A stretch of 64,000 nucleotides of DNA from Lactobacillus kimbladii. Lineage in GTDB: Bacteria; Bacillota; Bacilli; Lactobacillales; Lactobacillaceae. The position numbers were made by a program, and so were the translations under genes. Below are positions 8,300 through 18,257 of this stretch, piece after piece (the stretch's first letter is position 1; every line of letters starts with the position of its first letter). The notes beneath the pieces are model-generated. The model was not told the DNA's origin and made no database searches. It worked only from the letters and a program-made list of their open reading frames with translations. The DNA lies in contig NZ_SCMB01000001.1 of assembly GCF_014323605.1 (NCBI RefSeq), positions 434,001 through 498,000 on the forward strand, given 5' to 3'.

Positions 8300-9465
8300 T
8301 ACATTATCTCCTTAGGCATATGCTTGCCCTGACTATCATATAAACCTAATAATTTTGGCTTGCCTGATTGCAAACCATCTACAATCGCTACAACACTTCT
8401 TGTAACAAAAATTTGCGTCCTAAAATCAGTAATAACTGTTGCACCCTCTGTATAAGAATCTTCAAGCTCCAAGTAATAGTCAATGCTTTCACTATCAAAA
8501 GGCAAAACTTTACTTTCATATTCCTGATTATCAGCAAATACTAATGCATTATGTGCATGTCCTCTTCTGTAATATCCTCCGCCATAAAAATAGCTGTGGC
8601 CCTTAAAACTATGCGAAATCTCACTAACATAGCAGTATGCCGGAATTTCCGGTTGCCTTGAATTTGCATGAAGTGGCGTAGTACCTGATAAACCATGACC
8701 GGGCTCCCCTTCGTTTCCTCCCAATTTTTTAATTAATGGAATTGAATTGCAACATGTAGCAGAAGGTAAACTCACAACCTGTAAAGGATAATTATTTTCC
8801 CGAAATATTTTTCTGACTTTTTCTATAGTTTTAATATTAGTAGTAGGTTCAATTTTATTAGTAGTGTCATTAAATAAAAGTGCGGGAAAACAGGTTATAC
8901 CAACCAACTCAACATTTGAAAAGTTTACGATTTTAGTGAAATTAGACTCAAACTCGCTGATAGTTAACCCTCCCACTTGTCCCGGATAGAGTTCATCACT
9001 ATTTCCTATAACTTTAAGGATGATTTTTTGAGTTATTTTTAATTCTTTAGCTATTTGATTGATATATACTAAATTGTTCATCGAATAAACCGTTACGTAT
9101 TTGGTTCCATAAGCTAAGACTTTTTTTACTAAGCTTCTCGGCATTTGCACCAAATTTCCCACATTACCGAGGTGCAGTCCATAATGCATAAAGGTTTCTG
9201 CTTCCCTAAAATCAACAACAACTGCTAGTGGTATTCCTGCTTCTTCAATCGTTTTGGCTATAACTGGATTACGACCAAATTGCTTTGTCATATAAAGCAA
9301 TTCAACCTTATTTTCTTGAGCTACCTTAACCATTTTTTTAGTATTATTTTTAATTGCTTCCAAATCAATGACATAAGTGTCTGGTAAAATCCGACCACTT
9401 TGATGAAGTTGAACTGCATAATCAATTAGACAAGGGTTATATTTTTTTAGTGAAGGTAAAAACAT
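8299..9465 (-). CDS. yhfX: YhfX-like PLP enzyme, alanine racemase/D-threonine aldolase fold
   Basis: A 388-residue fold-type III PLP enzyme. The N-terminal alanine-racemase-like barrel carries the probable PLP lysine in YMTKQFGRNP (near residue 68). Later segments include GNSDELYPGQVGG, GHGLSGTTPLHA and FYGGGYYRRGHAHNA. The family is related to YhfX of E. coli, whose reaction is unknown; racemisation or decarboxylation of an amino compound is possible. ATG 9465 is chosen over an upstream in-frame start because AAGGGAGGTG lies just upstream and it overlaps the yhfS stop by one base (TAATG). That coupling matches the yhfX-yhfW junction and suggests translational coupling of the last three genes. 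Confidence 0.87.
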   Translation of the reverse strand: MFLPSLKKYNPCLIDYAVQLHQSGRILPDTYVIDLEAIKNNTKKMVKVAQENKVELLYMTKQFGRNPVIAKTIEEAGIPLAVVVDFREAETFMHYGLHLGNVGNLVQMPRSLVKKVLAYGTKYVTVYSMNNLVYINQIAKELKITQKIILKVIGNSDELYPGQVGGLTISEFESNFTKIVNFSNVELVGITCFPALLFNDTTNKIEPTTNIKTIEKVRKIFRENNYPLQVVSLPSATCCNSIPLIKKLGGNEGEPGHGLSGTTPLHANSRQPEIPAYCYVSEISHSFKGHSYFYGGGYYRRGHAHNALVFADNQEYESKVLPFDSESIDYYLELEDSYTEGATVITDFRTQIFVTRSVVAIVDGLQSGKPKLLGLYDSQGKHMPKEIM

Positions 9466-10562
9466 TATTTCACCTCCCTTATACATTTTTGTAAAATGTT
9501 AATAATAGTATCTGCACCTGCTCTATATGGATTTATTCGAATAGTATTGTCCAATAATTCAGGATCATATGCTTTAAATGTTCCTGAAACTCTGTATATC
9601 ATAGGAACAATTTCATATTTAGATTCTGCACCAACTGGATTAGGTGCCCCACCAAATTTAGCTACATTTTTTAAAATTTCTTTTGCTATCGGATGAGCAA
9701 ATTCCACCAGTAAAACTTTTGATTGTGCATTTGCAACGTAAGCTTTTTTGATCCCTGGAACCTCGTTGTTATTAAGTCTCTCTTTTAACTCATTAATAAC
9801 TCGAGCCTGATTAGCTAATGCAACAGGTGCATATACCATGCCCCTTAAAACATCCAAAGCTTCATGCCCCTGAACTTGCGAACCACCCGAATAATTTTCT
9901 TCTCGTAGTTTATCCAAGTACATTTTTTTACCGACTATACATCCTATCCCTTCAGGACCCAATAACTTAAATGTGGAAAAACAACTTAAATCTGCACCTA
10001 GTTCAGTTCCAATTTTTTGCACTTTCATAACGGCGTAATTATCATCTGTAATGATAGGAATATTGCGGTTATAGTGCGTCCTTAAGATTTTTAAAACATG
10101 ACCCATATCATAAGAATCATCAGGCTTTTGTCTAGTATATTGAACTAATATGCCCGCAATATTTTCCGGTAATTTAACAGTATCAATTTCATTGAAATCA
10201 ACTTCTTTTGTTTTTACACCCATCATAGTTAGAGAAACTTGGGTAGTGGGATAAATTGGAGCTTCATGAACTAACAAAGTTTGTCCCGCATTTAAAGCAG
10301 AATGTAGTGCGTTTCTAATAGCGCCAGTACCTGAACCTCTTACCAGCATGGCGGCTTCAGTATTAAAAAACTTAGCGATTACTTCCTCTGCCTTTTTTGT
10401 AAACTTGGGTTCATTTAATCCTGGAATAACTCCCAAGTCTCCTCTGGTAATAATCTCATTACCCGCAAAAACATTAGTAATTGCATCTACTAATTGCCAC
10501 TGCTTTTTTAAAGCTTCATCCGGTGTAATACTTTCTAGCGGATATGTTGTAAAATCAGTCAT
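9465..10562 (-). CDS. yhfS: YhfS-like PLP-dependent aminotransferase-fold enzyme
   Basis: A 365-residue fold-type I PLP enzyme of the aminotransferase/SelA-like group. A Gly-rich cofactor loop (RGSGTGAIRNAL, near residue 75), the Asp segment PIITDDNYAVMK and the candidate Schiff-base lysine in STFKLLGPEG (near residue 200) are visible. E. coli YhfS is the named relative; its substrate is not known. The ATG at 10562 overlaps the php 3' end by eight bases (ATGACTGA). It is the second PLP enzyme of the operon, so the pathway substrate very likely carries an amino group. Confidence 0.86.
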   Translation of the reverse strand: MTDFTTYPLESITPDEALKKQWQLVDAITNVFAGNEIITRGDLGVIPGLNEPKFTKKAEEVIAKFFNTEAAMLVRGSGTGAIRNALHSALNAGQTLLVHEAPIYPTTQVSLTMMGVKTKEVDFNEIDTVKLPENIAGILVQYTRQKPDDSYDMGHVLKILRTHYNRNIPIITDDNYAVMKVQKIGTELGADLSCFSTFKLLGPEGIGCIVGKKMYLDKLREENYSGGSQVQGHEALDVLRGMVYAPVALANQARVINELKERLNNNEVPGIKKAYVANAQSKVLLVEFAHPIAKEILKNVAKFGGAPNPVGAESKYEIVPMIYRVSGTFKAYDPELLDNTIRINPYRAGADTIINILQKCIREVK

Positions 10563-11448
10563 TCCAATCACCACCAAAAATTCTTTGAGGGTTTTCTACC
10601 AGCATTTTATTAATAAACCCCTCAGTTACACCGCCAGCTTTTAGCTCAGGAATGAAACTATCCAGTAAATAAGCATAGCCAATGCCACCATTTGCTTTTA
10701 AATGAGATTTTCTGGTTATGTCCATCGACATAACAATTTGATCTGTAAAGCCTGCATCTTGAGCTGCCTTAATTATGTCCACCCGTTTAGCATCAGACAT
10801 ATAATTATTTTTACCTATAGTATCTATTTCTACGTTGATTCCTGTCTTTAACATTTCTAAAACATAATTAGGATTACCGGTTAAATCAACATGTCCGATA
10901 ATGATTTTGCTTAAATTAGCATGTTTTTTTTGAAAAAATTCAACTTGCTCGTGTCCTAAAGTACCTATTGAGGTATGTGTCATAATTGGAGTATGAGTTT
11001 CTTTACTAGCAATAACTGCTGCATTAAATACTTTTTCTTCTTGTTCAGTCCACCTATTTTTAGTTGTGGCAATTTCTCCTATGACTCCAGCTTTAATATC
11101 TGTATTTTTAATTCCTATTGTAATGTCTTTGATCATCATTTCAGCTAATTGTGTGACTGATAACTGATATACTTCTATTGGTAAAAAGGCGGATTGATAC
11201 CAGCCTGTAGCTTGGACAATATTAATTCCTGTTTCTGTAGCTACTTTTTGTGCATAAGCTATATTTCTTCCAATACCTCGACAGGTTGCTTCAACAATGT
11301 TTCTTACCCCTTTTTTGTAAAGCTCTTTTAATTCCTGTATTACAAGCTGTTGAGAATCAAGTAATGCATCTTCATCCTCAATTACTTCAGAGCGGTCTAT
11401 AGGAATATGTTCATGCACATACGTGATACCTGGTTTTAAAACTGTCAT
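10555..11448 (-). CDS. php: Phosphotriesterase-homology protein (Php/YhfV)
   Basis: A 297-residue amidohydrolase-superfamily TIM barrel. The binuclear metal ligands are visible: HEH near residue 12-14, a Glu in VIGEIAT near residue 125 where classical phosphotriesterases have a carboxylated Lys, His in MTHTS, His in IGHVDLTG, and Asp in SMDITRKS. The Glu bridge is as described for E. coli Php. The family contains lactonases and esterases; activity on organophosphates should not be assumed. AAGGAG sits seven bases before ATG 11448. The gene is flanked by yhfT and yhfS exactly as in the enterobacterial cluster. Confidence 0.88.
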   Translation of the reverse strand: MTVLKPGITYVHEHIPIDRSEVIEDEDALLDSQQLVIQELKELYKKGVRNIVEATCRGIGRNIAYAQKVATETGINIVQATGWYQSAFLPIEVYQLSVTQLAEMMIKDITIGIKNTDIKAGVIGEIATTKNRWTEQEEKVFNAAVIASKETHTPIMTHTSIGTLGHEQVEFFQKKHANLSKIIIGHVDLTGNPNYVLEMLKTGINVEIDTIGKNNYMSDAKRVDIIKAAQDAGFTDQIVMSMDITRKSHLKANGGIGYAYLLDSFIPELKAGGVTEGFINKMLVENPQRIFGGDWND

Positions 11449-11457
11449 ATAATCTCC

Positions 11458-12753
11458 TTAGAATAAATGAACTATTCTTAAAATATTTAACAAAAGTCCT
11501 AAAGCTATAGTGGCAATTGGTCCTACAGCCATATCAACTAAAGGCTTCTTCATTTTTTTATTTAAGAGCCAGGTACCTATGACCCAGAAGAATCCCAGAT
11601 TTGGTGCCATCTTATTACATGCAATGGCCGCCCCAATTAATAACGAAGTTGAAATGGTTTCCATCAGAGAAGTACGAATATGGTCACCCATATCACGTAA
11701 ACCTGGAAACTTATCCATTCCTTTAGCGGTAGCACCTAAGGCTTGTACTTCAATCCACATCCAGACAGCACCTGCGATAAAGGCAACTAACGGTTGACCT
11801 TTTAATAACAAGCCGATGGCAAAAATTAAAGTTGTTCCAGCCATACCGTAAACACCAGTTACAATAGCGGTGGAAAATACTAAGGGAATGAAGCCGATGG
11901 CTCTGGCAAAAGTTGCCATTGCTGCTTCTTGAATTTGCCCTTTAATCAATAACTGTTGAGGAAGAACATCAACTGCAAGAATTAATTCACTTGAAGCAGC
12001 AGTGATCAAGCCCCCCATTAATGAAAGCCAAATCCAATTTTTCTTAATTCTTCCAATACGTGCAGAAAAGACATTAACCAAATTTTCGTTTGAGTTATTG
12101 GTTCCCTTTACTTTGGCTGCGTAATAAACCATACAAATCATTGCCACTAATAGTGCCATACCGGTTGCGTTCAAAGTGATGGTAATACCATTACCCAAGT
12201 TAAAGATTCCAAACTTACTAATTAGAATGTAAGTTACAAAGGTCCAAACAAAGGTAATAAGACCCTTTTTTACATTATGTTGCTCTGCAACTGCAATTGC
12301 TGGAAATGCACAAAAGGCAAGCAATATTGGACTACCTAAAAGAGAAAGTGCTCCAAAAAAGTTAAATGGCAGCATTTTGAATAGTTTAACGATCCAGGAT
12401 AAGCCTAATAATAAGCCAGCACCATAAACTGCTCCAATTGCAAAAGCAGCAGTGGCACCCCATTTATTATCAGGTGTCCAAGTCCCAAAAATATCGCAAG
12501 CAAGTAAAATACTATGAGCGAGTAAAATCGTTGAACCAATTGATACAGGAATACCAAAACCAATAATTAAGCCAAAACTAACTCCAAAAGATGTTAGAGC
12601 TAATTCACGTCTATTAATTTTGTGGTCAAAATATTCTGGATAAATTGGCCTTAATCCATCATTGAAAACAGCAATGCCTTTATTCGCCAAAACTGAACCA
12701 ACGCCCCCAACCAGGGCTATTAGAACATAATTTATAATTGTAGTCATTGACAT
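11458..12753 (-). CDS. yhfT: YhfT-like integral membrane transporter
   Basis: A 431-residue protein with about ten or more hydrophobic segments spread along its length, including GGVGSVLANKGIAVFNDGLR at the N-terminus. It matches the YhfT family, annotated in E. coli only as a predicted transporter. It is the sole multi-pass membrane protein of the operon, so by inference it imports (or exports) the pathway substrate. The preceding gene yhfU encodes a small cytosolic protein that may be its partner. ATG 12753 has AAGGAGG seven bases upstream, the strongest ribosome binding site in the operon, and follows a 55-base gap containing a hairpin. Confidence 0.83.
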   Translation of the reverse strand: MSMTTIINYVLIALVGGVGSVLANKGIAVFNDGLRPIYPEYFDHKINRRELALTSFGVSFGLIIGFGIPVSIGSTILLAHSILLACDIFGTWTPDNKWGATAAFAIGAVYGAGLLLGLSWIVKLFKMLPFNFFGALSLLGSPILLAFCAFPAIAVAEQHNVKKGLITFVWTFVTYILISKFGIFNLGNGITITLNATGMALLVAMICMVYYAAKVKGTNNSNENLVNVFSARIGRIKKNWIWLSLMGGLITAASSELILAVDVLPQQLLIKGQIQEAAMATFARAIGFIPLVFSTAIVTGVYGMAGTTLIFAIGLLLKGQPLVAFIAGAVWMWIEVQALGATAKGMDKFPGLRDMGDHIRTSLMETISTSLLIGAAIACNKMAPNLGFFWVIGTWLLNKKMKKPLVDMAVGPIATIALGLLLNILRIVHLF

Positions 12754-12771
12754 TTTTTCTCCTCCTTATAT

Positions 12772-12797
12772 TCAATATTCTAAAAATTGAATATTGA
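12772..12797 (-). repeat. Inverted repeat between yhfU and yhfT
   Basis: Arms TCAATATTC and GAATATTGA (9 bp, perfect) flank an eight-base loop in the only sizeable gap of the operon. It is too AT-rich for a good terminator. It could be an mRNA-processing hairpin or a second regulator site, since the GAATATTC core also occurs beside the operator at 14485-14492. Confidence 0.45.
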
Positions 12798-12808
12798 TAT
12801 TAAAAACA

Positions 12809-13171
12809 CTATAAAGGTAATGCCTTAACAATTTCTGGCAATACAGTATCTTTAGCATTAAATGTAAAGCCAAAAGCAACTTTGCCGTTTTCTACCCCTT
12901 TTTTAATTTCATCTGCTTTTAATACCTTAGTTGGTGTAGCAACAGTGAGGGTTTTTCCCGAACCAAGTAAGGCGGTAGCCATCGCTAATGCACCTCCAGC
13001 ACCAGTTTGACAGGCACCGATGTAAAAATCAGCTTGATGATTTTGGACTGCCATTGCAGCATCCAGGTCACTCTGCACAGTAATTTCGACATTTTTATCG
13101 CTTGTTAACTTTTGTAAATCTTTCTTGATATCATCCTTGCCCATTTGACCACCAATTACTATTTTAGTCAT
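12809..13171 (-). CDS. yhfU: YhfU-like DUF2620 protein
   Basis: A 120-residue protein of the DUF2620/YhfU family with no known reaction. It begins MTKIVIGGQMGKDDI and has a Gly/Ala-rich centre (GACQTGAGGALAMATALLG) suggesting an alpha/beta fold that could bind a phosphate or nucleotide. A resemblance to PTS IIB domains is possible but not shown. ATG 13171 is chosen because GGGAGGT lies just upstream; the frame extends nine codons further without support. It is separated by one base from the yhfY stop. Its conserved place before yhfT suggests it works with the transporter. Confidence 0.82.
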   Translation of the reverse strand: MTKIVIGGQMGKDDIKKDLQKLTSDKNVEITVQSDLDAAMAVQNHQADFYIGACQTGAGGALAMATALLGSGKTLTVATPTKVLKADEIKKGVENGKVAFGFTFNAKDTVLPEIVKALPL

Positions 13172-13172
13172 A

Positions 13173-13529
13173 TTATTGACCTCCCTTCGATAAAACATTT
13201 ACTAAATGCATAATAATATATTGATCTTCATCTTTACTAAGGACAACTGGTGCTTTTGCTTTCTTTTCTAGCCAATATTGCTTTGCTCGTTGATATGCAG
13301 GCTTATTTTCTATTTGCTGCCAAAGAGCTTCCGGCATGGTATCAATCATTTCGTTATTTCTTTGTCTTGAGATGGTCATTGCCACATGAATTAATAACAT
13401 CTCTTCTTTATTTCCATCATCATATTTACTCAAATCATTATCAATTTCGTTAAGAAATTTTACGTCTAAATCATTAATTTTACCTACCTGCAATAGTAAA
13501 TTTAACTTATTTTGTGTCTGTTTTTGCAT
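13173..13529 (-). CDS. yhfY: YhfY-like small PRD-domain protein
   Basis: A helical protein of about 118 residues resembling a single PTS-regulation domain, as in E. coli YhfY. A conserved-type histidine is seen in MLLIHVAMTISRQRNNE near residue 50 and another in YIIMHLVNVL near the C-terminus. Stand-alone PRDs lack a DNA-binding part and probably modulate a partner, here most likely the adjacent YhfZ-like regulator. The start is uncertain: ATG 13544 directly abuts TAAGGA, whereas ATG 13529 is about 14 bases from it; I favour 13529. Confidence 0.7.
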   Translation of the reverse strand: MQKQTQNKLNLLLQVGKINDLDVKFLNEIDNDLSKYDDGNKEEMLLIHVAMTISRQRNNEMIDTMPEALWQQIENKPAYQRAKQYWLEKKAKAPVVLSKDEDQYIIMHLVNVLSKGGQ

Positions 13530-13546
13530 TAAAAATGACCACATCC

Positions 13547-14464
13547 TTAATATTCTGGAAGAAGTTCTCCAGAAATCACTTTTTTCTGTGTGCTTAGTAA
13601 TTTATCTACATCTATCGTTTTCTCTAAAATACTTTTTGTAAAAATATCCGTTTTTTTACCAACAAATACAGCTTGAGAAGAGCGAACAGTTAAGTTATTA
13701 TCTATTTCATTATAAGCAAGTGGATAGTTATGTTCGACAACTTCATCCTCATTCCAAATAGCAAAGTCGATTAGTCCTTCTTCTATACTCTTGCTCACTT
13801 GGTTATATGGCATTTGAATTAACTGTACATCTTGGCCCTTAGTCACATATTTAGTCAGTAAAGTATAATCAATGGACTGTGTATCTACCCCAATTTTGGC
13901 ACCACTTTTTATTTGTGCATCTTCACCTTTTCTGAAAACTAAAACGTGCTTTGTAACATAAGTTTGTTCAGGCAGTACTAAAAATTCCGCTAAGTTGTCA
14001 TTTTTTTTAATTAAATAATCAGCAGTTAAGCCTGAAGTGATAATGAAATTGCTACGATCTTCCTGTAATCCCGAAAGTCTCTTTTCACTACCATTCATAT
14101 ACGAAAGACTGACCTGAATCTCATTGTTCAAAAATGCCTTGTAAATTCCAGTTGCGAGTCCTTCATATTTTTTAGTATATGGTAGTGGTAATGAACCAAC
14201 CAATGTATGATTTCCTATATAAGAAAGTAGCTTTTGGTGATTAACATTTTCAACAAATGTACCTAAATGACCTCTTGATCTTGTACTAATTGCACCATCC
14301 TCCTTTAAGATACTAATTGCTGCCTGCATTGTACCCTGAGATATATTTGATTCTTTGCAAAATTCCTCTACTGTTGGTACGCGATCGTCAGGTTCCAAAA
14401 GTAAATACTTTTTTGCTAAAAATGTTAGCGCTAATCCTCTCATTTTATACTGTGCAGTTTGCAA
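13547..14464 (-). CDS. yhfZ: YhfZ-like GntR-type transcriptional regulator
   Basis: A 305-residue regulator. An N-terminal winged helix (VPTVEEFCKESNISQGTMQ at about residues 29-47, then ILKEDGAISTRSRGHLGTFV) precedes a C-terminal part that looks like a periplasmic-binding-type effector domain, as in the YhfZ family. It is the first gene of the operon and is probably an autoregulator. The start is read as TTG 14464 because AAAAGGAG sits eight bases upstream; the first ATG (14443) is 29 bases from that site. The palindrome at 14499-14515 just upstream is the obvious candidate operator. The effector is unknown but is likely the pathway substrate. Confidence 0.85.
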   Translation of the reverse strand: MQTAQYKMRGLALTFLAKKYLLLEPDDRVPTVEEFCKESNISQGTMQAAISILKEDGAISTRSRGHLGTFVENVNHQKLLSYIGNHTLVGSLPLPYTKKYEGLATGIYKAFLNNEIQVSLSYMNGSEKRLSGLQEDRSNFIITSGLTADYLIKKNDNLAEFLVLPEQTYVTKHVLVFRKGEDAQIKSGAKIGVDTQSIDYTLLTKYVTKGQDVQLIQMPYNQVSKSIEEGLIDFAIWNEDEVVEHNYPLAYNEIDNNLTVRSSQAVFVGKKTDIFTKSILEKTIDVDKLLSTQKKVISGELLPEY

Positions 14465-14498
14465 CTTAAAATCTCCTTTTTATAGAATATTCAAAATA

Positions 14499-14515
14499 CC
14501 GTATATTGAATACGG
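14499..14515 (-). promoter_or_regulatory. Candidate YhfZ operator
   Basis: The 17-bp palindrome CCGTATTCAATATACGG has perfect 6-bp arms around a 5-bp centre. It covers the predicted transcription start of the yhf-like operon, a position suited to repression. A smaller GAATATTC palindrome lies beside it at 14485-14492. Confidence 0.6.
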
Positions 14516-14519
14516 TTTC

Positions 14520-14548
14520 AGTATTACTCAAATCGTGCCTTTTGTCAA
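14520..14548 (-). promoter_or_regulatory. Promoter of the yhf-like operon
   Basis: A consensus -35 TTGACA (14548-14543) is followed after 17 bases by AATACT (14525-14520), four of six consensus bases. It is the only good -35 in the gap and points into the operon. Confidence 0.6.
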
Positions 14549-14730
14549 TATAATTTTAAATTTGCCATAATATATCAAATACAAGCTTTAAAGAAAACTT
14601 ATCGGTAAAACTTAAAAATAAATGGTTAATCTCCTTAAAAAAGGGCTTTATATAGTTCTTATACCTTACGGTTAAATTTTGATATTTTTACTGATAACTA
14701 ATATTAAGTTCAAGAAAAAATATATATGAA

Positions 14731-14768
14731 AAAAAACATTGAACAATAAAATTCAATGCCTTTTTATC
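14731..14768 (-). terminator. Terminator downstream of the tyrosine phosphatase
   Basis: The arms CATTGAA and TTCAATG are flanked by an A-run (14730-14736) and a T-run (14760-14765), so it could act in both directions. It lies about 170 bases past the phosphatase stop. Confidence 0.6.
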
Positions 14769-14857
14769 TCGTTGATTTTTTCTTTTTAAATTAAGCATTT
14801 TGTTTAATATTTTACAGAACTATTAACCCATCACCTGACTACACCAGAGGACTACAC

Positions 14858-14917
14858 TTATGAACCTGTCATCTTTGAAACATTAGCTTTTTTAGCAACA
14901 TCAAGCAAGGTTACCAT
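14858..14917 (-). pseudogene. Remnant of a LacI-family regulator (HTH only)
   Basis: On the minus strand the DNA reads MVTLLDVAKKANVSKMTGS then stop. This is the start of a LacI-family headpiece (turn-helix region VAKKANVSKMT), which normally continues into SRV and about 300 more residues. Nothing recognisable follows, so the gene was deleted or scrambled after codon 17. It begins 12 bases after the phosphatase stop, so it was probably the next gene of that operon. Confidence 0.7.
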
Positions 14918-14929
14918 CACGATTCGCCC

Positions 14930-15703
14930 CTAATCTAAGTACATTCGTTTTAGTTGAGCCAAGTCATCATCATTAAAGCCCAATACTTTTTTGAAAAAGG
15001 TGGGAAAATCGCCCCAGCCGCCACGGACTGTTTCTGTAATGCCGCGAATAGCTATACCTTCACCTTTAGTTACATTCATTTTTGAAACCATTTGCGTAAT
15101 TTCATCATTACTTGGCAATTGGCGAGAAACAGCAAAATCATATAACTCGTTAGTTAATAAATAATCGCGGGCGATGGTATCATCATCTACTCCAAGTGCC
15201 ATTAATATTAAAGCCGAAACCATTCCTGTTCTGTCCTTACCAGCACTGCAGTGATAGACCAGTGCTTCATCTGCGGGCAATTCTAGCAGTTCCGCAAAAA
15301 CACGGGCAAACATTTCCTGACTGTGCGAACTAAGCAGAGTTTGCTGGTAAATGCGACCAATAAAATTATTGTGCATATCAGGAATATGGTGCAAAAAACG
15401 GTAGATTGAACGATTGTTTTGGGCATCATTGACGTTATCAGAATATACCGGCAAGTCCACATATTCCACATCGGGCCAAGAAATATCCGGTGAAGAGGAC
15501 TTCTCGTATTCAGAGCGTAAATCGCAATCAACAGTGACACGCATTTTAGCTAATTTAACTTGATCCCTGGCCGTTAAAGAACTAAGTGAATCTGAACGAT
15601 AAATTTTATTCCATTTAACTGTTTTACCAGTCACACTTTGATAACCGCCAACATCACGAAAGTTCATCGGACTATCTAGTGCTACTATTCGATCATGTGC
15701 CAA
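14930..15703 (-). CDS. Tyrosine-protein phosphatase (Y_phosphatase3 family)
   Basis: A 257-residue cytoplasmic phosphatase with the Cys-based P-loop HCSAGKDRTG, nucleophile at Cys152, and the N-terminal family signature NFRDVGGY. Relatives dephosphorylate phosphotyrosine and sometimes phosphoinositides or sugars. The start is TTG 15703 (MAHDRIV), supported by AAGGGGG eight bases upstream; no better ATG is available. It lies 26 bases after glpK on the same strand and is probably co-transcribed with it. The functional link between glycerol kinase and a tyrosine phosphatase is not obvious. Confidence 0.87.
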   Translation of the reverse strand: MAHDRIVALDSPMNFRDVGGYQSVTGKTVKWNKIYRSDSLSSLTARDQVKLAKMRVTVDCDLRSEYEKSSSPDISWPDVEYVDLPVYSDNVNDAQNNRSIYRFLHHIPDMHNNFIGRIYQQTLLSSHSQEMFARVFAELLELPADEALVYHCSAGKDRTGMVSALILMALGVDDDTIARDYLLTNELYDFAVSRQLPSNDEITQMVSKMNVTKGEGIAIRGITETVRGGWGDFPTFFKKVLGFNDDDLAQLKRMYLD

Positions 15704-15729
15704 TTTCTTGTCCCCCTTTTTTAAATAAC

Positions 15730-17271
<1,542 letters not shown>

Positions 17272-17379
17272 CTAATTTTACTACCCGGACTTGCTTTTAC
17301 AAGAAATTATTATAACATTATCCCTATTTTAAGTTATACTGGTTACATAGAGCTTACGTTAAAAAGAGGATACATGAAA

Positions 17380-18192
17380 ATGAAAAAAGAAATTATTGCT
17401 TTAACAATCGCGGGAAATGACAGCGATGGCAGTGCGGGGATGACTGCTGATTTACATTCATTTTATGCCCGTCAAGTATATGGTATGGGGCTTTTAACAG
17501 CTGCCGTTGCTGGTAATACAACTGGTATATATGCACAAGAAGTTATGCCTATTTCTTTTATTCAGGAACAATTTGACGTACTAAACGATGATTTTAAAAT
17601 TGACGCACTAAAAACCGGTATGCTGGCTAACAAGGACGTAATTGCCTGTGTTGCTGCTAATTTGCACAAGTATGATATGGGTAAGATCGTACTCGATCCG
17701 GTTATTATGACCAAACACGGTGATACCTTGCTTGATGACGATGCCTACCAGGCTTTTCTTGAGCAGTTAATGCCACTGGCTGACATTATTACGCCTAACT
17801 TTTACGAACAGAAAAAATTAACCGGTTTGAATTTAGCTAGCAAAGATGAAATTCATCAGGGAGCCAAAAAATTGCAGGATATGGGAGCCAAAAATGTTTT
17901 AATGAAAGGCCGTCATGATGATTCTGCGCAGTCGCAAGTAACAGATATTTTACTCACTGCAGACGGAAAATTTCACGAATTTACCAAGCCGTTTATTAAT
18001 ACAGATAGAATTAATGGTACAGGTGACACACTATCAGCAGTAATTGCTGCTGAATTAGCAAAAGGACAATCAATTATTGCCAGTGTACAAACTGCTAAAG
18101 ATTTTACTTATGAAGCTATTGCTCACCCCATTGCAGTTGGCTCCAAATATGGCCCTATTAATCATTTTGCAGCGCAACAAAATCTTAAATAA
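17380..18192 (+). CDS. PfkB-family (hydroxymethyl)pyrimidine/pyridoxine kinase
   Basis: A 270-residue ribokinase-like kinase of the ThiD/PdxK group. It has the N-terminal IAGNDSDGSAGMTADLHSF substrate loop and the C-terminal anion-hole GTGDTLSAV with the catalytic Asp. A true ThiD with GTDSGGGAG is encoded at 24.5 kb next to thiM and thiE. This divergent copy stands alone, so it more likely phosphorylates pyridoxine-type vitamers, though HMP kinase activity is possible. ATG 17380 is nine bases from AGAGGA, while ATG 17374 is only three, so the second is preferred. It is divergent from glpK. Confidence 0.8.
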   Translation: MKKEIIALTIAGNDSDGSAGMTADLHSFYARQVYGMGLLTAAVAGNTTGIYAQEVMPISFIQEQFDVLNDDFKIDALKTGMLANKDVIACVAANLHKYDMGKIVLDPVIMTKHGDTLLDDDAYQAFLEQLMPLADIITPNFYEQKKLTGLNLASKDEIHQGAKKLQDMGAKNVLMKGRHDDSAQSQVTDILLTADGKFHEFTKPFINTDRINGTGDTLSAVIAAELAKGQSIIASVQTAKDFTYEAIAHPIAVGSKYGPINHFAAQQNLK

Positions 18193-18257
18193 CTATTCTT
18201 TGCCCACTTCTAACTATTAAGATATACTTTAAACAAGAAAATAGGGGTTGGTAAACA

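Noticed and set aside
10555..11448. True organophosphate-degrading phosphotriesterase
   Set aside because: The metal-bridging position appears to be Glu rather than Lys, as in Php proteins, for which organophosphate activity should not be assumed.
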